A stretch of 64,000 nt of DNA from Christiangramia portivictoriae DSM 23547 (GCF_000423045.1 NZ_AUHF01000001.1:682001-746000), one strand, 5' to 3'. Positions 45,063-56,400 are shown, counted from the first letter of the stretch. Translations and numbers: made by a program. Notes: generated by a model from the letters alone, not told the origin.

Positions 45063-47432
45063 ATGACTCAACAAGTACACAATAAACTGGTTTCTTTTAT
45101 CTGGTCTATTGCAGACGATTGCCTGCGCGATGTTTACGTGCGTGGAAAATACCGTGATGTGATCCTGCCAATGGTGGTTTTACGTCGCCTCGATGCTTTA
45201 CTGGAACCCACCAAAGATGCCGTTATGGAAGAACTGGCTTTCCAAAGAGACGAAGCCGGCTTTACTGAATGGGATGAAGGCGGACTGCGCGAAGCTTCCG
45301 GATATGTGTTCTATAACATCAGCGATTTTACGCTTCAGAAATTACATGACACCGCGACCAATTCCCAGCAGATCCTGCAGGCGAATTTCGAAGATTACCT
45401 GAATGGTTTCAGCCCTAACGTAAAGGAGATCATCGACAAGTTTAAGCTGAAGAGCCAGATAAGGCATATGGCCAACAAGGATGTATTATTGGATGTGCTG
45501 GAAAAATTTACTTCTCCGCATATCAATTTGACGCCTTTTGAAAAGGAAGATCCCGATGGCAGAAAACTACCCGCACTTTCCAACCTGGGAATGGGTTATG
45601 TTTTTGAAGAGCTCATCAGGAAATTCAATGAAGAGAATAACGAAGAGGCCGGGGAACATTTCACTCCGCGTGAGGTTATCGAGTTGATGACGCACCTGGT
45701 ATTCGAACCTATTAAAGATAAACTTCCTCCTGTAATGACCATTTACGATCCTGCCTGCGGGAGTGGAGGAATGCTTACCGAAGCTCAGAACTTTATCAAG
45801 GATGAGGAAGGCGCGATCAAGGCTTTGGGCGATGTGTATCTCTACGGGAAAGAGATCAACGACGAGACCTATGCTATCTGTAAGAGTGATATGATGATCA
45901 AGGGGAACAACCCCGAAAATATCCGTGTGGGTTCTACGCTTTCTACAGATGAATTCGCCGGCACTAGTTTCGATTTTATGCTTTCCAATCCGCCTTATGA
46001 TAAATCCTGGAGCAGTGAGCAGAAATATATCAAGGATGGAAAGGAAGTTATAGATCCGCGTTTTAAGATCCATCTGAAAGACTACTGGGGCAATGAAGAA
46101 GAGGCCGATGCCATTCCGCGTTCCTCAGACGGGCAGTTGCTGTTCCTTATGGAGATGGTGAATAAGATGAAGCCGAAACAGCAAAGTCCTTCCGGTTCCC
46201 GGATCGCTTCGGTGCATAATGGTTCCAGTTTGTTTACCGGTGATGCCGGTGGCGGGGAGAGCAACATCAGGCGATATATTATTGAAAATGATCTTCTGGA
46301 GGCGATTATCCAGATGCCGAATAACCTATTTTATAATACCGGTATTACCACTTATATCTGGCTGCTGAGCAATAATAAAGCCGATCACAGGAAAGGAAAA
46401 GTGCAGCTGATCGATGCCGGACAGTTGTATCAAAAACTTCGGAAAAATCTCGGGAACAAGAACTGCGAATTCTCTCCGGAGCATATAAATAAAATCGTTA
46501 AGAATTATACCGAAATGCAGCCGGTTAGCCGGAAGATAGATCCTGAAACCAACGCGGAGATCGAAGGTCTGGCTTCACAGGTATTCGATAATGAGGATTT
46601 CGGGTACTACAAAGTGACCATTGAAAGGCCAAAACGGCTGAAGGCTCAATTCACTTCGGAAAGGATCGGAGAACTTCGGTTTGATAAACAACTGAAGGAG
46701 CCTATGCAATGGGCCTGGAATGAGTTTGGAGAGGAAGTTTATACTAAGCTGAAGGAACACGAAAAAGAGATACTGGCCTGGTGTGAGGAAAATGATCTGA
46801 ACCTGAGCAGCAAGAACCGTAAAAAACTGCTGAGTTCCAAAACCTGGAAAAAGCAGAAGGACTTGTTTGAACTTGCAGAGAAACTGCAGAAGGCGATCGG
46901 GGAAAAAGAGTATCCTGACTTTAATATGTTTAAGAAAGAAGTAGATGCGAAACTCAAGGAATTAAAACTGAAACCCGGGGCTTCCGAAAAGAATTCAGTT
47001 TTTAGTGCTGTAAGCTGGTATGATGTCGAAGCCGAAAAAGTGATCAAGAAAAAAGAAAAGCTGGGCGGTGAAAAACTGAGTAACCTACTGGCTCATTTGA
47101 ACTGTAAGCAAGAAGACCTGGCAGACTTTGGGTATTTCCCATCCGAAAAACCGGGGGAATATCTGGTATATGAAACCGAAAGCGACCTTAGGGATTATGA
47201 AAACGTGCCTTTAAAAGAGCAAATTCACCAGTACTTTTTAGACGAGGTAAAACCGCACGTGTCGGAAGCCTGGATAGACCTTGACAAGACCAAAATTGGC
47301 TACGAGATAAGCTTTAATAAATATTTCTACCGCCATACGCCTTTACGTTCATTGGATACCGTAGCCAGGGAGATCCTGGAGCTGGAAGAGCAGAATGAAG
47401 GTTTGATTATGGATATCTTAAACCTGGTTTAG
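45063..47432 (+). CDS. hsdM: Type I restriction-modification methyltransferase subunit
   Basis: 789 residues, adenine-N6 methyltransferase. N-terminal HsdM_N helical region; SAM-binding motif IYDPACGSGGML (about 228-239); catalytic NPPY in FMLSNPPYDKSW (about 307-318). Standard HsdM proteins are about 500-540 residues. Here about 250 extra residues follow, Lys/Glu-rich and likely coiled coil (ELAEKLQKAIGEKEYPDF), then a distinct end domain. The stop abuts the hsdS ATG (TAGATG). Confidence 0.95.
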   Translation: MTQQVHNKLVSFIWSIADDCLRDVYVRGKYRDVILPMVVLRRLDALLEPTKDAVMEELAFQRDEAGFTEWDEGGLREASGYVFYNISDFTLQKLHDTATNSQQILQANFEDYLNGFSPNVKEIIDKFKLKSQIRHMANKDVLLDVLEKFTSPHINLTPFEKEDPDGRKLPALSNLGMGYVFEELIRKFNEENNEEAGEHFTPREVIELMTHLVFEPIKDKLPPVMTIYDPACGSGGMLTEAQNFIKDEEGAIKALGDVYLYGKEINDETYAICKSDMMIKGNNPENIRVGSTLSTDEFAGTSFDFMLSNPPYDKSWSSEQKYIKDGKEVIDPRFKIHLKDYWGNEEEADAIPRSSDGQLLFLMEMVNKMKPKQQSPSGSRIASVHNGSSLFTGDAGGGESNIRRYIIENDLLEAIIQMPNNLFYNTGITTYIWLLSNNKADHRKGKVQLIDAGQLYQKLRKNLGNKNCEFSPEHINKIVKNYTEMQPVSRKIDPETNAEIEGLASQVFDNEDFGYYKVTIERPKRLKAQFTSERIGELRFDKQLKEPMQWAWNEFGEEVYTKLKEHEKEILAWCEENDLNLSSKNRKKLLSSKTWKKQKDLFELAEKLQKAIGEKEYPDFNMFKKEVDAKLKELKLKPGASEKNSVFSAVSWYDVEAEKVIKKKEKLGGEKLSNLLAHLNCKQEDLADFGYFPSEKPGEYLVYETESDLRDYENVPLKEQIHQYFLDEVKPHVSEAWIDLDKTKIGYEISFNKYFYRHTPLRSLDTVAREILELEEQNEGLIMDILNLV

Positions 47433-48752
47433 ATGGAAGTTGTAAAAGAAAAAGTAGAGTTCCAGAAATATCCGGCTTATAAAGATTCGGGAGTGGAATG
47501 GTTAGGCGAAATTCCTGCACAATGGGAAGCGTTGTCAAATAAATTCATTTTTGAGTTGAAGAAGAATCAGGTAGGTAAAAGATCTTCTGAATATGACCTT
47601 CTATCTCTTACCTTAAAAGGAATTATCAAAAGGGATATGGAAAATCCAGAAGGTAAATTCCCTGCTGAGTTTGATACATATCAAGAGGTTAAAAATGGGG
47701 ATTTTGTCTTTTGCTTATTTGATGTTGAAGAAACACCCAGAACTGTTGGTTTATCTCCTTTCGATGGAATGATAACCGGGGCTTATACGGTAATGCAGCC
47801 AAGAAATACCTTTAATAAATCATTTCTTTATTATTTCTATTTGAATCTTGATAGCAAAAAGAGAATGAGGCCCCTTTACAAAGGCTTACGAAATACGATT
47901 CCAAAAGATTCATTTTTCTCTTTTAAAACTTTTGTGCCTCCAATTAAAGAACAAACCGCCATCTCCAGTTTCCTTGATGGAAAATGCGGCAAGATCGATG
48001 CTGCCATCGAGCAAAAACAAAAATTGATCGAGCTTTTAAAAGAGCGCAAACAGATCATCATTCAGAATGCAGTTACCAAAGGCCTGGATCCGGATGTTAA
48101 AATGAAGGATTCAGGAGTGGAATGGATTGGGGAGATTCCGGAGCATTGGAAGGTTAAGAAAATTAAACATTTAGTCAAGAATTCGTTTAGTGGCGGTACG
48201 CCATCTACAGATAGGCTAGATTTTTGGAATGGAGGGATTCCATGGATTTCATCAGTTGATGTTAAATTGGAATACCTCGAAAATACAGCAAGGGAAATTT
48301 CTTTTAAAGGTCTCTCTAATTCGTCTGCAAAGTTAGCACCTGAAGGAGCGGTAGTTTTCGTTACCAGATCAGGAATTCTTCAGCACACATTTCCTATATC
48401 GATATTGCGAAGAGAGATGGCAATTAATCAGGACATAAAATGTTTGATTTTAAAGGAAATAATTCTTTCTGAATATTTCAAACAATTAGTAAAAGGGAAT
48501 AACAGTAAAATTTTAGCGGAAGTCAGACAACAAGCGGCAACTGTAGAAAGTATTGATATGGAAGCCTTTTTTAATCTGCGTATCGCTGTTCCTCCAATAA
48601 TTGAACAAGAGGAAGTCTTGGAATTAATCTATGGGACTTCTGAAAAAGTTGAAAAAGCTATTGAATTACAACAAAAGCAAATCGAAAAATTAAGGGAATA
48701 TAAGAGCAGTTTAATAGACGCGGCGGTGACGGGGAAGATAAAGGTTAGTTAA
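47433..48752 (+). CDS. hsdS: Type I restriction-modification specificity subunit
   Basis: 439 residues with two target recognition domains. Each is preceded by the same entry motif (YKDSGVEWLGEIPAQW at about 10, MKDSGVEWIGEIPEHW at about 224). Each is followed by a conserved coiled-coil helix (AISSFLDGKCGKIDAAIEQKQ at about 173; QKQIEKLREYKSSLIDAAVTG at the end). It sets the bipartite recognition sequence for HsdM and HsdR. Starts directly at the hsdM stop. Confidence 0.95.
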   Translation: MEVVKEKVEFQKYPAYKDSGVEWLGEIPAQWEALSNKFIFELKKNQVGKRSSEYDLLSLTLKGIIKRDMENPEGKFPAEFDTYQEVKNGDFVFCLFDVEETPRTVGLSPFDGMITGAYTVMQPRNTFNKSFLYYFYLNLDSKKRMRPLYKGLRNTIPKDSFFSFKTFVPPIKEQTAISSFLDGKCGKIDAAIEQKQKLIELLKERKQIIIQNAVTKGLDPDVKMKDSGVEWIGEIPEHWKVKKIKHLVKNSFSGGTPSTDRLDFWNGGIPWISSVDVKLEYLENTAREISFKGLSNSSAKLAPEGAVVFVTRSGILQHTFPISILRREMAINQDIKCLILKEIILSEYFKQLVKGNNSKILAEVRQQAATVESIDMEAFFNLRIAVPPIIEQEEVLELIYGTSEKVEKAIELQQKQIEKLREYKSSLIDAAVTGKIKVS

Positions 48753-48764
48753 CCAAACAGTTAT

Positions 48765-49966
48765 ATGAATTACCAAATCATAGAGGATTACATCAGTCAG
48801 TATAAAAATCGCTTTCCAGAGATCAATCAGATGGAAATTTACAAATGGAAAGCGGTAAAACATTTTCAGGATCACTGGGATATAGAGGCAGATGATTTTG
48901 CGGGGATGCTCAAGGAAAGTCTGGATAAAACTAAAAACCTTCTAGGTTCCGGTAGTTACTATCCCAGAAGAATGGTTAAAACATTCGCCGAAAAAGATCC
49001 TGAAGAAGTTAGAAGACTTTTTAGAAACCTCTTCAATGAAGCGCTGGATCTCGAAACTAGATATGATAGTTTTAAGGCAGGTTTCGATAAACTTGCTTCT
49101 CAAATAGAAACTGATAAAGACAATCATTACCAGGATCACAGGGCTGCCATAGTGTATCTGGCTCTTAGATATCCGCAGGAATATTATCTATATAAATATA
49201 GAATGCTAAAGGATTTCTGTGAGCTGATTGATTATCCCTATGAAGCCAAAATAGGAGATTTTACTAATGTTCTTGAGTTCCAATCGATTTGTAGCCTAAT
49301 TAAAGCCGAACTTTTACAGGATGATGAATTGTTGAATTTGCATCATAAAAGGTTATTGGATTCCGATCAATATTACCAGGATCCTTCATATAAGATTCTA
49401 ACCCAGGATTTTATTTATGCCTGTGTGAATCATCTGGATCAGGCAGATCCTACAAAGAGTATTCCGGTAGAATATGATATTGAAGAGATTGAGGTTAATG
49501 ATTATCTCGTAGGTAATTCAATTCCCAAATTAAATGGGAATGTTGTTGATTTTGAAAAAAAACAGAAAGCAAACAGCAGATTAGGAAAAGCCGGAGAACA
49601 TTTTATCCTGGACCGTGAGCGAGAAAAGCTCCAAAATTTAGGTGTAAAAAGGATTAATAAGAAACTGGAACATTCTTCGGTGATAAAAGGAGACGGGATT
49701 GGTTATGATATAACTTCAAGGGACGATAATGGTAAAGAGATATTCATTGAGGTTAAGGCTACAATGGGAGATTTAAAACACCATTCTTTATTACGAGAAA
49801 CGAATTGTATTGCAGTCAGCAACATCCTGAGAAATACAGACTATATAGACTTTATGATTTTGACGAGAAAGCTAAGAAAGGAAAAGTAAAGGTCTTTAAG
49901 GGAGATCTTTCTGGTTTATGTGTACAGCCGATGAATTATCAAATTACTTTAACCAATAAAAATTAA
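48765..49966 (+). CDS. DUF3883-domain protein, split by a -1 frame change
   Basis: The plain frame stops at 49889 (374 residues), but the family sequence continues in the -1 frame to 49966. After GDLK the new frame reads TPFFITRNEL, then RLYRLYDFDEKAKKG and a proper C-terminus (PMNYQITL). The switch lies at T TTA AAA (49772-49778), a classical -1 slippery heptamer. The DUF3883 core (RLGKAGEHFILDRERE, GIGYDITS, IFIEVKATMG) is PD-(D/E)XK-like, with E-V-K as candidate catalytic residues. Either programmed frameshifting, a real mutation, or a missing A in a homopolymer. Lies between hsdS and hsdR. Confidence 0.8.
49772..49778 (+). promoter_or_regulatory. Slippery heptamer T TTA AAA
   Basis: In the zero frame the codons are GAT TTA AAA; slipping back one base gives ACA CCA TTC and restores the DUF3883 family sequence. 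No downstream pseudoknot was worked out. Confidence 0.5.
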
Positions 49967-49975
49967 CCAACCAAT

Positions 49976-50560
49976 ATGACCAAAGAAGAAGTTTTAATTG
50001 AAATGGATGAATGTCTGGACAGTGCCAGTGTTTCCGGTTTTGAAGAACTGGTAGAAAATCTACTAGAAATATATAGTGAAGAAGAAACCAGTCTGATAAT
50101 TGCCCAGTATTTTATGGGGAAGTATTCAGCGTTCAAAGCTGATGCTCTGGCTACCTACTTAGAAGCTGCCATTCGTAAACAACCTACCTTGGCATTAATA
50201 AAGCATCCTGAAAATCCATTTTTCAAACTGGCAGTGATTAGAGGTTCAAAAGATTTGTATGATTGTTATATGGAAGAAGCTATATATCCTTATATGAAGT
50301 CAAAAAGTGAAAATGAGAGAACAGATTTTTACTATGAATTACTCTCCTTAGCAGAAAAGATGGACGAAATGATATTTCAGAATTATGAACCTCGCATAAA
50401 AGGTCTGCATTATAACGGAGCTATTCCTGCCCAGGAATCTCATCTTGTAAAGATCAATAAAGATGATTTTGGAGTAATAGAAGATGTAGTAGAACAGTAT
50501 AACGGGATAATTGGAAGAAGGGAGATTTTGAAGGATTTAAATAGTAGAATTAATAACTAA
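49976..50560 (+). CDS. Hypothetical protein within the restriction locus
   Basis: 194 residues, acidic and helical (EELVENLLEIYSEEETSLIIAQ, ELLSLAEKMDEMIFQNYEPR). No motif or family recognised. 9 bases after the true end of the DUF3883 frame and 12 bases before the nuclease gene; probably one operon, possibly a partner or immunity-like protein. Confidence 0.55.
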   Translation: MTKEEVLIEMDECLDSASVSGFEELVENLLEIYSEEETSLIIAQYFMGKYSAFKADALATYLEAAIRKQPTLALIKHPENPFFKLAVIRGSKDLYDCYMEEAIYPYMKSKSENERTDFYYELLSLAEKMDEMIFQNYEPRIKGLHYNGAIPAQESHLVKINKDDFGVIEDVVEQYNGIIGRREILKDLNSRINN

Positions 50561-50572
50561 TAAATTTGAATA

Positions 50573-51586
50573 ATGAGTTCAGTACACTACTTTCAAAGGT
50601 ATTCCCAAAAAGAAAATGTAGTAACCAATAACACACTTTTGTTGTTTTCAAGATTGTACAATGCATCTCCAATTAAATTTAAGGTCCTTTTAAATGGTTT
50701 GTCCGAAGATGTAGATGTTAATGTGGGAGTAGATTTTGAGCAACAATTAAAAGCAAAAAATAGTATTCCAGATGGAATTATAAAACAGGAAAGCTTCAAA
50801 ATTGCGATTGAAACGAAACTTACCCAGAATTTTGATTTAGATCAATTAGAGCAGCATTGTTCAACATTCAAGGATGAAACCATACAAGTGCTATTAGCAT
50901 TGGGTCCAAAACTTCCTAAGAAGAAGGATAGAGAACTTGTTGAGGAAAAAATTAAGAATTACAATAAGCTTCAGGATACCAATATAAACTTCGCCGCCAT
51001 TACCTTTAAGGAGATTATTAAAAAGTTTAGAGATATTATTGATGATTACGATTATGAACTTTTGGATATTATCGATGATTTTGAAGATTTCTGTATTTCA
51101 TCACAAGTTATTTGGAATTCATCACACCGTATGCTGGCAGTAGCTTGCGGAGCTACATTAAAAGATAATTTTAAGAATAAAGTTTATTATAATCCTGCAG
51201 ATAGAGGTTATTCATACTGTAGTCATTTAGGTATCTATAATCAAAAATCGGTTAGAGGAGTCGGTAAGATTGAGAATGTAATTACAGCCGATCTGAACGA
51301 TAAAAATGAGCTTAATATAAAGGAATCAACGAAAGATGTAACCCCTGAGCAGAAACAGAATATTATTAATATGATCCATGATGCTAAGGAAAATCTGGGG
51401 TGGAACATTAGAAAGAACCAAAAATTCTTTTGCGTGGATAATTTTCACGAAACTGATTTTAAAAAGAAAAGTAAAAATGGTCTTTTCGGTAAGAAGTATT
51501 TTAACCTTGAAAAAGAATTAAAAAAGGATTCATTTAAGGACACGGCTGAAATTGCTGAACTACTTAAGAATATAACTTGGAGCTAA
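50573..51586 (+). CDS. PD-(D/E)XK nuclease-like protein
   Basis: 337 residues. The block IPDGIIKQESFKIAIETKL (about 65-83) has the spacing of the PD-(D/E)XK core: Asp in PDG, then E-T-K on the next strand. It is followed by a helix with Gln (LDQLEQHC). The C-terminal two thirds are not recognised. Likely a DNA nuclease acting with the neighbouring DUF262 and type I system; the catalytic call is inferred from this one block. Confidence 0.65.
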   Translation: MSSVHYFQRYSQKENVVTNNTLLLFSRLYNASPIKFKVLLNGLSEDVDVNVGVDFEQQLKAKNSIPDGIIKQESFKIAIETKLTQNFDLDQLEQHCSTFKDETIQVLLALGPKLPKKKDRELVEEKIKNYNKLQDTNINFAAITFKEIIKKFRDIIDDYDYELLDIIDDFEDFCISSQVIWNSSHRMLAVACGATLKDNFKNKVYYNPADRGYSYCSHLGIYNQKSVRGVGKIENVITADLNDKNELNIKESTKDVTPEQKQNIINMIHDAKENLGWNIRKNQKFFCVDNFHETDFKKKSKNGLFGKKYFNLEKELKKDSFKDTAEIAELLKNITWS

Positions 51587-51619
51587 TTAAGAATAGTTTA
51601 ATAGAACCAAAATAAAGAC

Positions 51620-53461
51620 ATGAGTAAGATCGAAAATAAGATTGAAGCGTCTGACAAGAATATCAATGATCTTTTAAAAGACAAAAAGTTTTTTATAGAT
51701 TATTTTCAGAGAGAATACCGATGGGAGGAAAAACATATGGTAACTCTGGTAGAAGATTTGACTTCCGCATTCCTAAAATCCTATGATCCGGCTCATAAAA
51801 GGTCTGAGGTGGCTAATTACCAAAGCTACTATCTTGGACCTGTTGTTTTTAGTATTTCAGAGGATGGGAAAAATTCAATTATTGATGGACAACAAAGAAT
51901 AACATCAATCACCCTATTTTTAATTTATTTGAATAATCTCCAGAAAGAAAGAGAAAGTCAGGTACAAATTTCAAATCTTATCTTTTCAGAAAAGTATGGT
52001 GAAAAGTCATTTAATATGACAGATGAAGATAGGCAGGAGGTATTGAAAGCGCTCTACGAGAAGGGTGAATTTGATACAAATGGGGTAGAGGATGAAACCT
52101 CTATAAATATTTCAGAGAGATATCAGGACATTGATGCCGTTTTTCCCGAATCTCTATTAGATGAAGCATTGCCTTTTTTCATCGATTGGTTTATCGGCAA
52201 TGTGGTCATTGTAAAAATAACCGCCTATTCAGATGAAAATGCTTATACGATATTCGAAACGATGAATGATAGGGGGATGAACCTCACGTCTACAGAAATG
52301 CTTAAAGGCTATGTATTATCCCGCATCAGGGACAAGAAAAGACGCAGTGAAATTAATGAACTATGGAAGGAAAAAATTCAACAGCTTCATGAATTTGAAG
52401 CCAATGCAGATTTGACTTTTTTCCAGGCTTGGTTCAGAGCCAAATATGCTTCGAGTATGCGTCCCACAAAGGCTGGTGCTGAAAATCAGGACTTTGAATT
52501 AATAGGGACCAGATTTCATAATTGGTTTAAAGACAACCATGAGGAATTATTTGATCTTAAATCTTCCGATGATTTCTACGATTTCTTCAAAAAAGAGTTT
52601 GTTTTCATGGCTAATTGGTACATGAGAAATTGGGAGTCAATGATAAAATTAAATGAAAAATGTCCTCACGTTTTTTACATTTCTCGTTGGGGTATTGCTC
52701 CATCTCTACAGGATGCTCTCTTACTTGCGACCATTAATCCGGGTGAACAGGAGGATGAATCCTACGAGAAAATAAATAGGGTAGCACGATTTATTGAAAC
52801 TTATACAGTAAGGCGTGCTGTAAATTATAGAAAGTTTGGTGCATCAGCAATTAGGTATACTTTTTTCAATATCATTAAAGCTGTTAGAAATCAAGATCTT
52901 GAAAATCTGAATGGAATACTGTTAGAGGAAGTAAATTCTTTAGATGAGACTTTTTCAGCGATCCCTAATTTCTCGATGCATCAACAAAATAAACGATTTG
53001 TAAAACACCTTTTGAGCAGGATTTCCGCATTTGTAGATCAAGAGATGGGAAAACCTACGAATTACGTGTCGTATCATGAACCTACGGGAAAGAAATTTGA
53101 GATTGAACATTTGTGGAGTAATAAATTTGAAGATCATAAGGATGAATTTGAACAGGAACATGATTTTGTTCATTGGAGAAATTCGGTTGGGGCATTAGTG
53201 CTACTACCAAATGGAACAAACCAATCTTTTAGCAGCGACAAATATGAAGATAAGTTAGGGCACTATTTAAAGGAAAACACCTATGCGCAAACTCTACATC
53301 CTGATTTTTACAAAAAGAATCCAAACTTCTTTAATTCTTCTAAATTAGCCCAAGTACCTTTTCGACCTCATGAAGAACTGAAAAAAGATGATATTGCTGA
53401 AAGAGCCGAGACTGTTCAAAAGTTGTGCGAGACCATTTGGTCTCCGGAATATTATGTTTAA
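51620..53461 (+). CDS. DUF262/DUF1524 protein (GmrSD-like)
   Basis: 613 residues. N-terminal DUF262 (ParB-like) domain: FIDYFQREYRWEEKHM (about 25-40), GPVVFSI and the nucleotide-sensing IIDGQQRITSITL (about 86-98). C-terminal DUF1524 HNH nuclease domain: FEIEHLWSNKF (about 492) and the Asn block WRNSVGALVLLPNGTNQSFS. This is the GmrS+GmrD fused layout of modification-dependent or general defence nucleases, and such genes often sit in type I loci. Confidence 0.9.
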   Translation: MSKIENKIEASDKNINDLLKDKKFFIDYFQREYRWEEKHMVTLVEDLTSAFLKSYDPAHKRSEVANYQSYYLGPVVFSISEDGKNSIIDGQQRITSITLFLIYLNNLQKERESQVQISNLIFSEKYGEKSFNMTDEDRQEVLKALYEKGEFDTNGVEDETSINISERYQDIDAVFPESLLDEALPFFIDWFIGNVVIVKITAYSDENAYTIFETMNDRGMNLTSTEMLKGYVLSRIRDKKRRSEINELWKEKIQQLHEFEANADLTFFQAWFRAKYASSMRPTKAGAENQDFELIGTRFHNWFKDNHEELFDLKSSDDFYDFFKKEFVFMANWYMRNWESMIKLNEKCPHVFYISRWGIAPSLQDALLLATINPGEQEDESYEKINRVARFIETYTVRRAVNYRKFGASAIRYTFFNIIKAVRNQDLENLNGILLEEVNSLDETFSAIPNFSMHQQNKRFVKHLLSRISAFVDQEMGKPTNYVSYHEPTGKKFEIEHLWSNKFEDHKDEFEQEHDFVHWRNSVGALVLLPNGTNQSFSSDKYEDKLGHYLKENTYAQTLHPDFYKKNPNFFNSSKLAQVPFRPHEELKKDDIAERAETVQKLCETIWSPEYYV

Positions 53462-53471
53462 AATCTAACCT

Positions 53472-56400
53472 ATGCCTAGCCAAACCAACGAGCAAGCCTT
53501 AGAAGCCGCTATCCAGGAAACGCTTTCCGGTACAACCATCGAAAAGATCAAAGAGCAGGATCCCAATGCAAATATTGCGGAGGAGTCTGAGCAATATCTT
53601 TCAGGGAATGGATATTACATTGGTGATCCAGATGATTTTGATGCAAAATATGCTATCGATAAAAGAAGGTTCTGGAGTTTTCTGGAAGAGACCCAGAATG
53701 AAGAATTGGAAAAACTTCAAAGGCATGGGGATTGGAAATTAAAGATCCTGGAGCGCCTGGACAGGATGATCAATAAGTATGGCGTGCTTCAGCTTCTTAA
53801 AAAAGGATTGGCGGTCGATGATGCTCATTTTACCTTATTTTACCAGTTACCGTTAGCTAGCAGCAGCGATCGTGTTAGAAAACTTTTTCAGAATAATCAG
53901 TTCAGTGCCACCCGGCAGTTAAGATATTCGGTAGAGAACCTTCGAGAGGAAATCGACATGGTTTTGTTTATAAATGGGCTGCCAATTATCACCGCGGAAC
54001 TAAAGAACCACTGGACCGGGCAGAATGCAAAAGTACACGCGCAGAAGCAGTATAAGTACGATCGTGATGTACGTCAAACGCTGCTTAATTTCGGTAGATG
54101 CCTGGTGCATTTCGCAGTAGATACCGATGAGGTTTATATGACAACCAAACTTAACGGTGGCAATACCTACTTTTTACCTTTCAATAAAGGGAATGATAAT
54201 GGGAAAGGAAATCCCGTAAATCCTGACGGGCATAAAACAGCTTATCTCTGGGAGGAGGTTTTAACGAGAAAAAGTCTTGCGAACCTCATACAGCATTTTG
54301 TCAGGCTGGATGGAAAAGCTAAGGATCCCTTGAATACCAGAACCCTGTTCTTTCCGCGATATCATCAGATGGATGTAGTCCGTGAGATTATAGATCATGC
54401 AGGGAAAAATGGAGTAGGGCAAACCTATCTCATTCAACATTCGGCAGGTTCCGGGAAATCGAATTCCATTACCTGGGCGGCCTTTCAACTTATTGAGACC
54501 TATCCGCAAATAGAAGGTGGTCACGGCAGTAAAGGAATGGAAAAACCTTTATTTGATTCTGTCATAGTCGTTACCGATAGGCGATTACTGGACAAGCAGA
54601 TCAGGGAAAATATTAAAGATTTTTCCGAAGTTAAAAATATAGTGGCTCCTGCTTATTCTTCCCGGGAATTAAGGGAGAGCCTGGAGAGCGGAAAAAAGAT
54701 TATCATTACTACCATCCAGAAGTTTCCATTCATTATTGAGGGAATTTCTGATCTTAGTGATAAGCGTTTTGCAGTGGTCATAGATGAAGCCCACAGTTCC
54801 CAAAGTGGGTCTGCTCACGATAAGATGAACCAGTCCATGGGTCAGCAGGCACAGGAAGAAGAGGAGGAAGATGTACAGGATAAGATCATCAAAGCCATGC
54901 AGGCGAGAAAGATGCGCGGAAATGCCTCTTATCTGGCTTTTACGGCAACGCCAAAGAATAATACTTTGGAAAAATTCGGGGTAAAACAAGAGGATGATTC
55001 CTTCAGGCCATTTCATTTGTATTCCATGAAACAAGCCATTGAAGAAGGCTTTATCCTGGATGTGCTGGCTAATTATACCACCTACAAAAGCTATTATGAG
55101 ATAGAGAAATCTATAGAGGAAAACCCTTTATTCGATTCACAGAAAGCGCAGAAAAAATTAAAGGCTTATGTAGAGAGCCACCAGCAAACTATAGACACCA
55201 AAGCTGAGGTGATCCTGGATCATTTCATTCCTAATATCGTCAATAAGAAAAAGCTGAAGGGTAAAGCCAAGGCCATGGTGGTCACCCAAAGCATCGTTTC
55301 TGCCATTCGATATTACAAGGCTTTAAGCAGGATTTTGGAACAAAAAGGAAATCCATTCAAAATCCTGATCGCTTTTTCAGGTTCTAAAACTGTAGACGGA
55401 ATTGAATATACCGAAGCCGATATGAACGGATTCGGAGAGAAGGATACTAAAGATAATTTCGATACCGATGAGTATAGAATCCTCGTGGTAGCCAATAAAT
55501 ACCTTACCGGTTTTGATCAGCCTAAACTTACTGCCAATTATGTGGACAAAAAGCTACAGGGAGTATTAGCCGTACAGGCGCTATCAAGATTAAACAGATC
55601 TGCAGATAAGCTCGGAAAGAAAACAGAAGATATTTTTATCCTGGATTTCTTTAACTCTACAGATGATATCAAGAATTCCTTTGATCCTTTCTACACAGCA
55701 ACTTCTTTAAGCGGTGCCACAGATATTAATGTACTGCATGAGATCAAAGAAACTTTAGACGAAACAGGTGTCTACGAACAGGAAGAAGTGGAGCTTTTCT
55801 GTGAGAAATTCTTTATGAAAGAAGATGCTCAAAAATTGAGCCCCATCATTGACGCGGCTGCTCATCGTTTTAATACTGAACTGGAACTGGAAGATGAAGA
55901 CAAAGCCGACTTTAAGATAAAAGCTAAGCAGTTCGTTAAGATCTATGGGCAAATGGCGGCGATCATGCCTTATGAAATGGTCACCTGGGAAAAACTATTC
56001 TGGTTCCTGAAATTTCTTATCCCGAAACTGATCGTAAAAGATAAGGATACAGATAATCTGGATGAATTGCTGGAGTCGGTAGATCTTTCCACCTATGGAT
56101 TGGAACGAACTAAACTGAATGACTCCATTGGTCTGGATGCATCTGAGACAGATTTGGATCCACAAAATCCGAATCCGCGTGGGGCACATGGGGAAAAGGA
56201 AGAGGATATCCTTGAAAATATCATAAGGAACTTCAATGAAAGATGGTTCCAGGGATGGGAAGCCACGCCAGATGAACAGCGAACAAAATTTATACAATTA
56301 GGAAAACATGTCCAGGCACATCCTGATTTTCAAACGAAAGTAGCCGATAATGCCGATAAGCAAAACAGTGATCTGGCCTTAGAAAAGATCATTGACGAGG

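Noticed and set aside
45567-46073. 168-residue minus-strand frame inside hsdM
   Set aside because: Antisense of the methyltransferase core, no independent support.
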